Source: Kangiella sp. HD9-110m-PIT-SAG07
GTDB lineage: Bacteria > Pseudomonadota > Gammaproteobacteria > Enterobacterales > Kangiellaceae
Assembly (NCBI GenBank): GCA_003370465.1
Contig: QQTG01000021.1
Coordinates: 124,001-188,000 of the forward strand
DNA length: 64,000 nt
Reading direction: 5' to 3'
Within the stretch, counting starts at the first letter, position 1. Each line of letters starts with the position of its first letter. This document shows positions 19,839-27,783 of the stretch, piece by piece. A program made the translations under genes and the position numbers. Under the pieces are notes generated by a model, which did not search any database, was not told the DNA's origin, and saw nothing but the letters and a program-made list of their open reading frames with translations.

Positions 19839-19999
19839 GTTCATTTTCTTTGCATGCCCAAAGAAAATGAACCAAAAGAAAGGGCACCCAGTCGCTAGGC
19901 ATTTCATGCTTCCCTCATTATAAAAAAAAGTTATCGATGCGCCGCTAAACGAAACCTCCTTGTTTCGCTTTAGCTAAATTAGGTGTCCTACCTAATTTA
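19839..19999 (+). repeat. Three-hairpin intergenic element R1, copy A
   Basis: Three consecutive hairpins. H1 is a perfect 14-bp stem at 19839-19852/19859-19872 with loop CATGCC. H2 is a 12-bp stem with one bulge at 19944-19955/19962-19974 with loop CTCCTT. H3 is a perfect 10-bp stem at 19975-19984/19990-19999 with loop GTCCT. The CCTCATTAT block lies between H1 and H2. An inverted homologous copy is at 60606-60760. No reading frame is convincing here. With its flanks it fills the 405-base gap between dnaE and the MAPEG gene. Confidence 0.75.
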
Positions 20000-20086
20000 C
20001 GCTATAACTTTTAATCATTCGGCTAGCTCCTAAGGGAAAAGGGGGCGTCACTTGTAAAAAATTCAATGTAATAATACAGTGCAGCT

Positions 20087-20476
20087 ATGAACTCTAACTT
20101 ATTAATTTATCCAATGCTGGCCCACGTTCTGTGGGTGGCATTTCTCTATGTATTGCTTACGGTGGTGCGTGCGCCTGCGGTGTGGGGTTTTCTCAAGTCT
20201 AAGAAAAAATCTTGGGCTGGGGTTGAGCTGCGTATTAGTGCGAATTTGTCGAATCAGTTTGAGTGGCCGTTGTTCTTTTATGCGGTATGCGTATTACTAG
20301 TTAGTCAGGGTAGTGGGGCTGACTCTGTGCAGGTCTGGTTGGCTTGGGTGTTTGTTGTTGGCCGTTTGATTCATAGTTTTGTGCAGATACTGACTGACAA
20401 TATTCGCTTAAGAGGGCTTATCTTTACTATTAACTTTTTAGCTGTTCTAGCTATGTGGTTCTTGTTTGTCTTTTAA
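20087..20476 (+). CDS. MAPEG family membrane protein
   Basis: A 129-residue protein with four hydrophobic segments. It matches the MAPEG superfamily (membrane-associated proteins in eicosanoid and glutathione metabolism) in the segment ISANLSNQFEWPLFFYA (about 50-66) and in the later GRLIHSFVQ. Bacterial members are mostly uncharacterised and some have glutathione transferase activity. The stop codon overlaps that of the convergent gene at 20473. Confidence 0.75.
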   Translation: MNSNLLIYPMLAHVLWVAFLYVLLTVVRAPAVWGFLKSKKKSWAGVELRISANLSNQFEWPLFFYAVCVLLVSQGSGADSVQVWLAWVFVVGRLIHSFVQILTDNIRLRGLIFTINFLAVLAMWFLFVF

Positions 20477-21144
20477 CCGTTAATTTTAAACTGCCAACTA
20501 AAATTGTTTCGTTTCCACATCATGGCGGTTAATCCAAAGTAAAGCGACATGTATAGGGCGAAGTGCCATTCGATGATGTTTTCAGCCTGATCTGCCCAGC
20601 TGACGCCGGTGGCTTTGATGATGACGTTGGCGATGCCGAGGCACCAGTAGAGTATCATAAAGATGAACTGTATCTTTAGGTATTTTTGCGATTGTCTATC
20701 CAATGACTGTCTGGCTTTTTGTAGGCTTCGGATGCTGAGCATTTGCGCTAAGACGGTTAAGGCGAAGTAGAAAGTGATTCCGTAGCGGCGCATAAATTGA
20801 TAAAAATCACCTTCGGTGCCGAGGAAGTTGACGTAGAGTATTAGGAAGAGTGCGCCGATACCGCCGAGTATGAATATGGTTCGATGTTGCTTATGTGTGA
20901 TTTTTTGTAGCGAGATGCTTTGTAGGTACCAGAAAAGCACGAGTAAAGCAGCGGTTGGCATCATTAGGCCGCGGAATATAAAGATGGCATGACCTTCGCG
21001 AGCTGCTCGGCTTATTGATGTACAGCCTTGAAAGTAGGGTACGCATTCTCTAGCCACATCTTCCCATAACCCAAGAAAAAATGCCCCATGCGCTGCAATG
21101 ATAGGGATTAAGCAAACACTCCAAGCGATGTAGTGTGGGCGCAA
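20473..21144 (-). CDS. Six-helix membrane protein, Frag1/DRAM/Sfk1-like
   Basis: A 223-residue integral membrane protein with about six hydrophobic helices. The segment FQGCTSISRAAREG, followed by FIFRGLMMPTAALLV, resembles the N-terminal signature of the Frag1/DRAM/Sfk1 family; I make this from memory and hold it loosely. The start is TTG at 21144, chosen because AAGGAG sits 6 bases upstream. Its function is unknown. It converges on the MAPEG gene with a 4-base overlap. Confidence 0.6.
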   Translation of the reverse strand: MRPHYIAWSVCLIPIIAAHGAFFLGLWEDVARECVPYFQGCTSISRAAREGHAIFIFRGLMMPTAALLVLFWYLQSISLQKITHKQHRTIFILGGIGALFLILYVNFLGTEGDFYQFMRRYGITFYFALTVLAQMLSIRSLQKARQSLDRQSQKYLKIQFIFMILYWCLGIANVIIKATGVSWADQAENIIEWHFALYMSLYFGLTAMMWKRNNFSWQFKING

Positions 21145-21216
21145 ATTGGCTCCTTATTCGAGTCTATTTCTAAAAAGGTACGCAAAGACGTACTTCATTA
21201 CTTTAAAAGACTCTGG

Positions 21217-21242
21217 ACCCCGCGGTCTAGCCGCGGGATGAC
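21217..21242 (+). repeat. TCNAG-loop hairpin repeat, copy 2 (GC-rich stem)
   Basis: CCCGCGG (21219-21225), loop TCTAG, CCGCGGG (21231-21237), then ATGACA. It has the same layout as the other copies but a completely different, GC-rich stem. It lies between the stop of the XRE-2TM gene and the start of the gene at 21144, where it could also act in transcription termination on the minus strand. Confidence 0.7.
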
Positions 21243-21249
21243 AAGATTA

Positions 21250-21783
21250 TTAAAGCTTTTTCTTTAGTCGCTTTTCCACCATCTTCTTTTCCCAGTTGAT
21301 GTTGAAGATGTTGATGACTTCGTGGGCTTGGAGTCCGTGAATGATAAGCCCAAGTGTCCAGGCACCCCATGGGATGAGCATCTCTGAAATTTTTCCTGTA
21401 AAAATAAATATTACAGTGAAGATGATGTAAAACACTATATGTCCATAGAAGTCTTTAATGCCTTTGACGTATTCCATGGCATCTGCCTCCTCGTCAGAGA
21501 CGTTTTCTACTGGGCGCTTTGTGACCTCAGATAGTTCGTTAGTGTCGGTTTTGTTCATAACAGGCTCCTTGGTTTGCTGTTCCTGAGGTTTGGTTTGTTT
21601 TAACTCAGGAGGTTGAAACGTGGCGATATCCACTTCAAATACAGCGGCGAGAGCTTTTTGACTTTCTAGGCTGGCGGGTTGGCCGCGTTCAATACGCTGA
21701 ATGGTGCGGACGCTAAGTCCTGTCATTTCGGCGAGTTGTTCTTGTGACCATCCGTTACGTAATCGTAGTTTTCTTACAATCAT
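21250..21783 (-). CDS. XRE-type regulator fused to a 2TM domain
   Basis: 177 residues. The first 55 form an XRE/Cro helix-turn-helix (NGWSQEQLAEMTGLSVRTIQRIERG). A charged, Gln/Pro-rich linker follows (about 58-98). The C-terminal part has two hydrophobic helices (about 112-135 and 138-155) followed by a basic tail, matching the 2TM domain often attached to such regulators. It is probably a membrane-anchored DNA-binding protein. What it controls is not visible, but an 8-bp inverted repeat lies upstream of its promoter. Confidence 0.8.
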   Translation of the reverse strand: MIVRKLRLRNGWSQEQLAEMTGLSVRTIQRIERGQPASLESQKALAAVFEVDIATFQPPELKQTKPQEQQTKEPVMNKTDTNELSEVTKRPVENVSDEEADAMEYVKGIKDFYGHIVFYIIFTVIFIFTGKISEMLIPWGAWTLGLIIHGLQAHEVINIFNINWEKKMVEKRLKKKL

Positions 21784-21876
21784 GTTTCCAATCCTAATAT
21801 CAGTATTGAGTTAAGCTTCAAGCCGTTGTTGTGTAGTGGCTATCGAGTGAGCCTGTATTATCAAAATACACCGATG

Positions 21877-21934
21877 AGTATACCACGTCATAAAGGGGAC
21901 AGTAGCGCTGATGTCACCTGACATTAAGGTGACA
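21877..21934 (-). promoter_or_regulatory. Extended -10 promoter with upstream palindrome for the XRE-2TM gene
   Basis: On the minus strand TGG-TATACT (plus 21877-21885) forms an extended -10 box about 95 bases before the regulator gene. Upstream of it lies TGTCACCT-N7-AGGTGACA (21912-21934), an 8-bp inverted repeat suited to a dimeric DNA-binding protein. The link to the XRE protein is inference. Confidence 0.4.
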
Positions 21935-21964
21935 CTTTATATAAATCAAATGGTTACAGGGGTA

Positions 21965-22348
21965 CTAGACGAGACTGTATATGAGGAAAATGCCTAAGGC
22001 GAGGCACAAAATACCGTAAAGTTGGATGAACTTAATGACGGTTGGGATCACTTTTTGGGCAAAAGTGCGATGCCAGCGCCATGGTAAACCGACTAGCATG
22101 AGGGAAGTGATAATAATAACCCAACCGAAGACGCCAAAGAATTCGCTGAAGGCCATGTTTGGCGCGTGGACGACGATGGAGGCGCCAACTATTAAGCGAA
22201 GTGTTTGTTCGAGGAAATGGTGCCATGGGGTTTTGACGAAAGCATTGAGGAATTGAATAGCCTTGGGTTTGGCCAACAAGATAAGGAACTCAAAGGTTAT
22301 GAGCCCTAAGGCGAAGAGCCATACAATAATCTCAGCTGTTATTGCCAT
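21965..22348 (-). CDS. Four-helix membrane protein of unknown function
   Basis: 127 residues with four hydrophobic segments (about 5-26, 49-66, 70-88, 103-125) and short loops that contain several Trp and basic residues (WRWHRTF). I do not recognise a family. The start is ATG at 22348, with AAAGG about 9 bases upstream. It sits 31 bases downstream of ogt in the same direction and may be read through from it. Confidence 0.65.
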   Translation of the reverse strand: MAITAEIIVWLFALGLITFEFLILLAKPKAIQFLNAFVKTPWHHFLEQTLRLIVGASIVVHAPNMAFSEFFGVFGWVIIITSLMLVGLPWRWHRTFAQKVIPTVIKFIQLYGILCLALGIFLIYSLV

Positions 22349-22379
22349 TGTTAACCTTTCAGTTGTAAGGGATACTTAT

Positions 22380-22853
22380 TTATAACACGCCTTCATGTTT
22401 GAGCAACCATTCTTTAGCGCTCAGCCCTCCAGCATAGCCGGTTAATGTGCCGTTAGCACCTATAACGCGGTGGCAAGGAACAATGATAGATATCGGGTTT
22501 TTACCATTAGCTGCGCCGACGGCTCGGCTGGCGTTTTTATTGCCGATCGATAATGCTAGCTGACCATAGTTCCAAGTTTCTCCGAAAGGGATATTTAACA
22601 GGGTTTGCCAAACGTTTTGCTGGAAATCGGTGCCGTCAGATTCTAGTGGAATGCTGAACGTTTGGCGTTTGCCCTTAAAGTATTCTTGGAGCTGGGACTT
22701 TGTGAGATCAATGATCTTATTCGATTGCATGGTAACTTTTGATTCGTCAACTTTCGCCCATGGTTTAAACAATAACGCTTTTAAATGGTTGTCTGTAGCG
22801 TAAAGGTGAACTGTGCCAAAAGGGCAGTCCATTTGTTGGTAATACATCGTCAT
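22380..22853 (-). CDS. ogt: Methylated-DNA-[protein]-cysteine S-methyltransferase
   Basis: O6-alkylguanine DNA alkyltransferase, 157 residues. It removes methyl groups from O6-methylguanine in a suicide reaction. The acceptor cysteine is Cys127 in [10 protein letters not shown]; the preceding [13 protein letters not shown] helix-loop and following [13 protein letters not shown] complete the active site. The gene lies 18 bases downstream of the Ada/AlkA-type gene in the same direction, so the two repair enzymes are probably one operon. It could equally be called the Ada C-terminal-type enzyme. Confidence 0.95.
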   Translation of the reverse strand: MTMYYQQMDCPFGTVHLYATDNHLKALLFKPWAKVDESKVTMQSNKIIDLTKSQLQEYFKGKRQTFSIPLESDGTDFQQNVWQTLLNIPFGETWNYGQLALSIGNKNASRAVGAANGKNPISIIVPCHRVIGANGTLTGYAGGLSAKEWLLKHEGVL

Positions 22854-22871
22854 AGTGTTTCCTATTACCTT

Positions 22872-24272
22872 TTACAAAGTATTCCATAGATGAAGCGTGG
22901 CGTAACTTCGCCAAGGGCTCCAGCTATCTGTGTCAGTTATTTGGTGTGCTTCTAATGCCTTAAGCACGCCTAAGTCTTTCTCTGGGAAGGCGTCAGTGTC
23001 TTGGCCGCTCCTCAGTTTTATATATTCATAACTCCACGGCCCGATACCTTTAATATCCAGTATTTCATCAAGCTCGTAGTTCTTCTCCCCAGATAGCCCC
23101 TTGGTATAGCACCAAGTCGCGAAGTCAGTCAGTGTTTGTTTACGGCGTCCCGGCATTTTCAAGAAGCTAAGATCAGCTTTCATCACCTGTTCAGCCGTCG
23201 GGAAGAGTCTGTAGTGGTCGCTATAGCTTCCGCCCACATGCTCAATCAGTCGTTGCGTATGACCGTAAGCCGCTTTGACAGAAACTTGCTGCCCTAAGAT
23301 GGCCTTTATACCTGCTTCGAACGTATCCCAGCAGGCGGGTAGACGTAAGCCTTTGGTGAGCAAAGGCTTTAAGGCAGCATCTTTCGCGAGATGCTGTTCA
23401 ATAATACTCACGTCACTGTCTAGGTCGAGCACTGTTTTAATGTGCGCGATGGAGAGCATCAGCTGCTTATTATCACTAAGTTCGATTCTGACATTAAAAC
23501 GGTTTTTGTGTGGTTGGTGAGTAGCCTCAAACCATCCTGATGTCTGGTTAATATAAAAACTTCTACTGTAACTGTTGTCAGTTACGCGCTCTATGGCTGG
23601 CAACTCGCGTTGCTTGAGAAACCGCTGCATTTGCTGCCAGTTGTAAGGAGGCCGGTAGTAAAGGTGTAGCTCTATGTTAACGGCTTGGGAATCTTTGTTG
23701 CTGGATTTTTTACGCAACTGGCTTGGTGATAACTTCATGGTTTCTTTGAAGCTATCGTTAAAACGTCGGACGCTATTAAAGCCTGAGCTGAGCGCAATAT
23801 CTGTGATTGAGAGCTGAGTTTGCTGTAGGAGCTGTTTAGCGAGCATCAAACGGTGGTGATTGGCGTAGCTCTGCGGTGACATGCCGAGGTGTTGTTGGAA
23901 TATCTTACGTAAATAACGGTCGCTGATGCCTAAGTTAGCGCTAAAGCCTTCGATTGTTGTTTGGTTCAGTGCTCCAGACTGTATGCGTTGCATAGCCTTG
24001 TTAAGTATGGCTTCGTTGCCGAGCCATGCTGAAGATTGCGGCGCTGCCTCTGGGCGGCAGCGTAAGCAGGGTCGGAAGCCGGCTTCTTGCGCTTGAGCTG
24101 CGTTTTGGTAGTAGACCACATTTTCTTCTTTGGGAGGGCTGGCAGGACAAATAGGACGACAGTAGATCTTGGTCGTCTTAACCGCGACGAAAAACTTGCC
24201 GTCGTAGCGAGAGTCTCTGGCGAGTCGTGCCCTTTGGTAGCTTTGCATGTTAGTTGGTGTGCCGATATTCAT
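22872..24272 (-). CDS. Ada-type zinc domain / AraC / AlkA DNA glycosylase fusion
   Basis: 466 residues with three parts. An Ada-like zinc domain has cysteines 38, 42, 69 and 72, the same numbering as E. coli Ada, which supports this start. An AraC helix-turn-helix pair spans about 88-190 (SITDIALSSGFNSVRRFNDSFK). An AlkA glycosylase fills about 200-466, with the helix-hairpin-helix ILDIKGIGPWSYEYI and a following Asp in FPEKDLGV. It should sense methylation damage, regulate transcription and excise 3-methyladenine. ogt directly follows, so sensor, glycosylase and transferase sit together. Confidence 0.95.
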   Translation of the reverse strand: MNIGTPTNMQSYQRARLARDSRYDGKFFVAVKTTKIYCRPICPASPPKEENVVYYQNAAQAQEAGFRPCLRCRPEAAPQSSAWLGNEAILNKAMQRIQSGALNQTTIEGFSANLGISDRYLRKIFQQHLGMSPQSYANHHRLMLAKQLLQQTQLSITDIALSSGFNSVRRFNDSFKETMKLSPSQLRKKSSNKDSQAVNIELHLYYRPPYNWQQMQRFLKQRELPAIERVTDNSYSRSFYINQTSGWFEATHQPHKNRFNVRIELSDNKQLMLSIAHIKTVLDLDSDVSIIEQHLAKDAALKPLLTKGLRLPACWDTFEAGIKAILGQQVSVKAAYGHTQRLIEHVGGSYSDHYRLFPTAEQVMKADLSFLKMPGRRKQTLTDFATWCYTKGLSGEKNYELDEILDIKGIGPWSYEYIKLRSGQDTDAFPEKDLGVLKALEAHQITDTDSWSPWRSYATLHLWNTL

Positions 24273-24403
24273 AAGGCTATGCTATCACTATTTGTGGTTT
24301 ACACTAGCCAAAATCGGAACTGAATGTATGACTTTTTTAAACAAGTGTTTGCTTGAAATTAATACAGAGTACCGACCAGTAGGGGCTGAGAGTAAAGTTA
24401 CCT

Positions 24404-24432
24404 TTTATAAGGCCATGATTTTGGGTTAGAAT
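24404..24432 (+). promoter_or_regulatory. Possible accA promoter
   Basis: TTTATA (24404-24409) and TAGAAT (24427-24432), spacing 17, lie about 38 bases before the accA start. Both hexamers are moderate matches. Confidence 0.35.
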
Positions 24433-24469
24433 AGAGGAATTACGCCATAAATAAACTAGTTGATTAGGC

Positions 24470-25429
24470 ATGAGTTTAAACTTTTTAGATTTTGAGCGTC
24501 CAATTGCAGAACTTGAGGCGCAGATTGATGAATTACGCTTAACTGGTGAAGATTCGAATATTAACATCAGTGAAGAAATTGAGCGTTTGCAAAAAAAGTC
24601 TAAAGACTTAACCAAAAAAATCTTTTCTGATTTGTCAGCGTGGCAGGTTGCGCAATTAGCGCGCCACCCGCAGCGCCCTTATACCCGTGACTATATCGAG
24701 CATGTATTTGAAGACTTCGATGAGTTAGCGGGTGATCGTGCTTTTGCTGACGATGCATCTATTGTGGGCGGCTTAGCGCGTCTTGAAGGCAAGCCATGTA
24801 TGGTTATTGGTCATCAAAAAGGCCGTGATACAAAAGCTAAAATTAAGCATAACTTTGGTATGTCTCGTCCAGAAGGCTATCGCAAAGCGAAACGTCTTAT
24901 GGAAATGGCTGAGCGCTTTAACCTTCCGATTTTTACCTTTGTCGATACCCCAGGAGCTTTCCCTGGTCGTGGCGCTGAAGAGCGTGGTCAGAGCGAAGCT
25001 ATTGCTCGTAACTTAAAGCTAATCGCGACATTAAAAACCCCGATTATTGTTACCGTTATTGGTGAAGGTGGTTCTGGCGGTGCTTTAGGTATCGGCGTTG
25101 GCGATAAGATGAATATGCTTGAGTATTCGACGTACTCTGTGATTTCGCCAGAAGGTTGCGCTTCAATTCTTTGGAAAAGTGCTGAAAAAGCTGAAGAAGC
25201 TGCAGAAGCCATGGGTATTACCGCCGAGCGTATTAAAGAGCTTGGATTGATCGATAACATCGTTAAAGAACCTTTAGGCGGTGCACACCGTAATTACTTA
25301 GATATGGGTAAAACGTTAAAAGCTCAGTTGGTTAAAGATCTCGAAAATGTTGAAGCGCTTGAAATGGACACGTTACTTAAACAACGTTTCGATAAGTTTA
25401 TGGACTTTGGTGAAGTCGCCGAAGGCTAA
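24470..25429 (+). CDS. accA: Acetyl-CoA carboxylase carboxyltransferase alpha subunit
   Basis: AccA, 319 residues, pairs with AccD to transfer the carboxyl group from biotin to acetyl-CoA, making malonyl-CoA for fatty acid synthesis. The N-terminal [19 protein letters not shown], the crotonase-fold core with [10 protein letters not shown] and the oxyanion segment [16 protein letters not shown] are intact. In many Gammaproteobacteria it follows dnaE directly. Here five accessory genes and a repeat block lie between dnaE and accA, while accA-tilS adjacency is kept. Confidence 0.98.
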   Translation: MSLNFLDFERPIAELEAQIDELRLTGEDSNINISEEIERLQKKSKDLTKKIFSDLSAWQVAQLARHPQRPYTRDYIEHVFEDFDELAGDRAFADDASIVGGLARLEGKPCMVIGHQKGRDTKAKIKHNFGMSRPEGYRKAKRLMEMAERFNLPIFTFVDTPGAFPGRGAEERGQSEAIARNLKLIATLKTPIIVTVIGEGGSGGALGIGVGDKMNMLEYSTYSVISPEGCASILWKSAEKAEEAAEAMGITAERIKELGLIDNIVKEPLGGAHRNYLDMGKTLKAQLVKDLENVEALEMDTLLKQRFDKFMDFGEVAEG

Positions 25430-25447
25430 TCCAACACTTTTAATAAT

Positions 25448-26707
25448 ATGCCTAATCAAGAGCCAGTAACTGCTGCTATCAAACAGTTTCTGGCTCAAAA
25501 TTCTTCCTCACTTCCTACGTCCTATTTAGTTGCTCTCAGCGGTGGCGCCGATTCTGTAGCGTTATTGCACGCTTTGTCTGCCCATATTCCAAAAGAGAAG
25601 CTTCGAGCAGTCTATATCGATCACCAATTACAGAGTGCTTCATCAGAGTGGGCAGACTCTAACCGAGAGCTTTGCCGGTCATTAGGTGTGGATTTCGACG
25701 TGGTTTCTGTAGATGTTCAGTCTAGTGGTAACTTAGAAGCTGAAGCCCGAAGCTCCCGCTATGATGCTTTCTTGAATCTTTTGCAGGAAGGAGAGCACTT
25801 GGTTACTGGGCATCACCAAGATGATCAGGCTGAAACTTTGTTACTTCAATTATTTCGAGGTGCGGGGCCTAAAGGGTTGTCTGCAATGCCGGAGTGTATT
25901 GAGTTTGGTTGCGGCTACCATGCTCGTCCTTTATTGCAGGTTTCTAAAGACGACATCTTGCGCTATTGCGAACAACACCAGTTAGCATTTGTTGAAGACC
26001 CTACCAATAAAGACTTACAACATCGCCGAAATTTCTTGCGACACAAAGTATTTCCATTACTGCAACAAGAGTGGCCGCAGCTAAAAAGTACTTTGGCACG
26101 AGCAAGTGAGTTGCAAGCAGGCACGCAAAAAATCGTAGAAACAGTTGCCGCCGAAGATTTCGATACTTGCTATCTAGAGGAGCCACGAGGTTTAAGCGTG
26201 GATAGAGTGAAGCAGCTACCCCTTGAGCGTCAAAGTAACCTGCTTCGCTACTGGTTACAGACTCTTGATCAAGAAATGCCTAGTCAAAAAGTATTAGAGC
26301 AAGTAAGAGCTCAGATGTTGCAGGCAGAACAAGATATGCAGCCGAGCATTAACTTTTCTGGCGGTAGTATAAAACGCTTCCAAGGGAGCTTGGTTTGGGT
26401 AAGCTTACAACCAAAAACAATAGCCGTTAACGAGATGCCGTGGGATGGTATTAAGGATTTGAAACTTGATCACCATGTAATGATTTCCCAACACTGGTTA
26501 CAGGAAAATCATCCTGAACTTGTGGGAGAGTCTCTTTTGGTTACAACGCGTTGCGGTGGTGAAAAATTTCGAAAGCGAAATGCTGAGCATACGACAAGTC
26601 TTAAGAACTACTTTCAGGAGCATAAGATTCCGAGCTGGCAGCGAGACCATGTCTTATTAATTGTTCTTAATGGTGAAGTGAGAGCGATTTACAACGAACA
26701 CTTGTGA
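25448..26707 (+). CDS. tilS: tRNA(Ile)-lysidine synthase
   Basis: TilS, 419 residues, converts C34 of tRNA-Ile(CAU) to lysidine so that it reads AUA. The ATP-pyrophosphatase loop SGGADSVALL is at 31-40. The HHQDDQAETLLLQLFRG motif and the C-terminal tRNA-recognition domain (CGGEKFRKRNAEHTTSLKN) are present. It lies 18 bases after accA in the usual order. Its end converges on the SAHH-like gene with a 12-base gap that includes a T run. Confidence 0.97.
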   Translation: MPNQEPVTAAIKQFLAQNSSSLPTSYLVALSGGADSVALLHALSAHIPKEKLRAVYIDHQLQSASSEWADSNRELCRSLGVDFDVVSVDVQSSGNLEAEARSSRYDAFLNLLQEGEHLVTGHHQDDQAETLLLQLFRGAGPKGLSAMPECIEFGCGYHARPLLQVSKDDILRYCEQHQLAFVEDPTNKDLQHRRNFLRHKVFPLLQQEWPQLKSTLARASELQAGTQKIVETVAAEDFDTCYLEEPRGLSVDRVKQLPLERQSNLLRYWLQTLDQEMPSQKVLEQVRAQMLQAEQDMQPSINFSGGSIKRFQGSLVWVSLQPKTIAVNEMPWDGIKDLKLDHHVMISQHWLQENHPELVGESLLVTTRCGGEKFRKRNAEHTTSLKNYFQEHKIPSWQRDHVLLIVLNGEVRAIYNEHL

Positions 26708-26719
26708 TTGTTTTTTTTA

Positions 26720-27775
26720 CTAAAAGGTATTGTTGAGTTGTTCGAGTGTCCAGTCATGATGATATGCCCACTGTTGGACAATAGCTTGATCTTGAGCCCT
26801 GTTAAGTGGTCTAAAGCCTGCTGTTTTATCACATAAGATATCTTCGATAGCCAGATTATGTGCGTAGAATATAGGATCTAAGAAGGGCATCAATGTGGGC
26901 TCTTCGAGCGCAAAATTGACGGGTTTTTTGTCAGCCAAAATATCCTTCTTGGAAAAGTTAAAGCCAAATTCATCTTCTGCCCCAGCGTTAGCGAGAACCT
27001 TACCTTTAAACCATTTTTTCTGATAACTAAGGCTTAATAAATTTTTGATACCTGTCGCGGTAATAATAATATCGGCATCTTTTATGGCGCTTTCCACATG
27101 CAGGGGAAGTTCGGCTGATATTGCTTGGTAACCTTTGGATTCGATCAACGACAAGCGTTCAGGATTCATTTCAACCACATTAATATGTGGTGTTTTTTGA
27201 GCAAAGTAATAGGCGATGCCGGTACCGACTTTTCCGAACCCGAAGATTAGAACCTTTTTGTTATCAATAGCTTCGCGATGCAGCTCGGTAATGGCGCGGT
27301 AAACACCTTCACCCGTACCGAGGCAAGTTTCCAGAGACTTTAGACGTGTGTCATCAACTGAAACGACTGGAACGTCGGTATTTTTTAATTGTTCGTAACG
27401 CATGGCACCTGTGCGAGTTAATTCGACAATACCTCGCATTGCCTGGCATTGTTGAATCAGTTCAGCGCCGCAATCTAACAAAAAATCGAATGAACCTTTG
27501 AGTTCTGTGAGTGGTGCATATTGAACTCCTTCATAGGTTAAGACTTCCCGCGCGACTGAGGACTCTGTAATAAAGCTTGGGTTGGTCACCGTAACGGATG
27601 CTCCAGAGGCTTTGAGGCAGGCAACTTTCAGTAAAGTCGTCGCCGTTAATGGAACATTGTGTGCGATAGTCAAACCTGCAAACGGCTTTCTTCTGCGGTA
27701 ATCTTGTCGCATCTGATGCATGAAGGGCGCGGAATTTATGTCATAGCGCTCGAAAAACGATTGGAAGCTGTTCAT
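26720..27775 (-). CDS. Divergent S-adenosylhomocysteine hydrolase-like protein
   Basis: 351 residues, clearly shorter than true SAHH (about 430-470). Family features are visible: AHNVPLTATTLL (His39), DCGAEL (Asp101), GIVELTRTG (Glu118), Lys146 in TRLKS and the Rossmann loop GFGKVGTG (179-186). However, the segment that carries Asp190 and Cys195 in human SAHH reads SLETCLGTGEG and does not align cleanly. The usual C-terminal Lys/Tyr tail is also absent. It may be an SAHH-related dehydrogenase with another substrate. It lies 8 bases downstream of the patatin gene. Confidence 0.75.
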   Translation of the reverse strand: MNSFQSFFERYDINSAPFMHQMRQDYRRRKPFAGLTIAHNVPLTATTLLKVACLKASGASVTVTNPSFITESSVAREVLTYEGVQYAPLTELKGSFDFLLDCGAELIQQCQAMRGIVELTRTGAMRYEQLKNTDVPVVSVDDTRLKSLETCLGTGEGVYRAITELHREAIDNKKVLIFGFGKVGTGIAYYFAQKTPHINVVEMNPERLSLIESKGYQAISAELPLHVESAIKDADIIITATGIKNLLSLSYQKKWFKGKVLANAGAEDEFGFNFSKKDILADKKPVNFALEEPTLMPFLDPIFYAHNLAIEDILCDKTAGFRPLNRAQDQAIVQQWAYHHDWTLEQLNNTF

Positions 27776-27783
27776 GAGATTAG

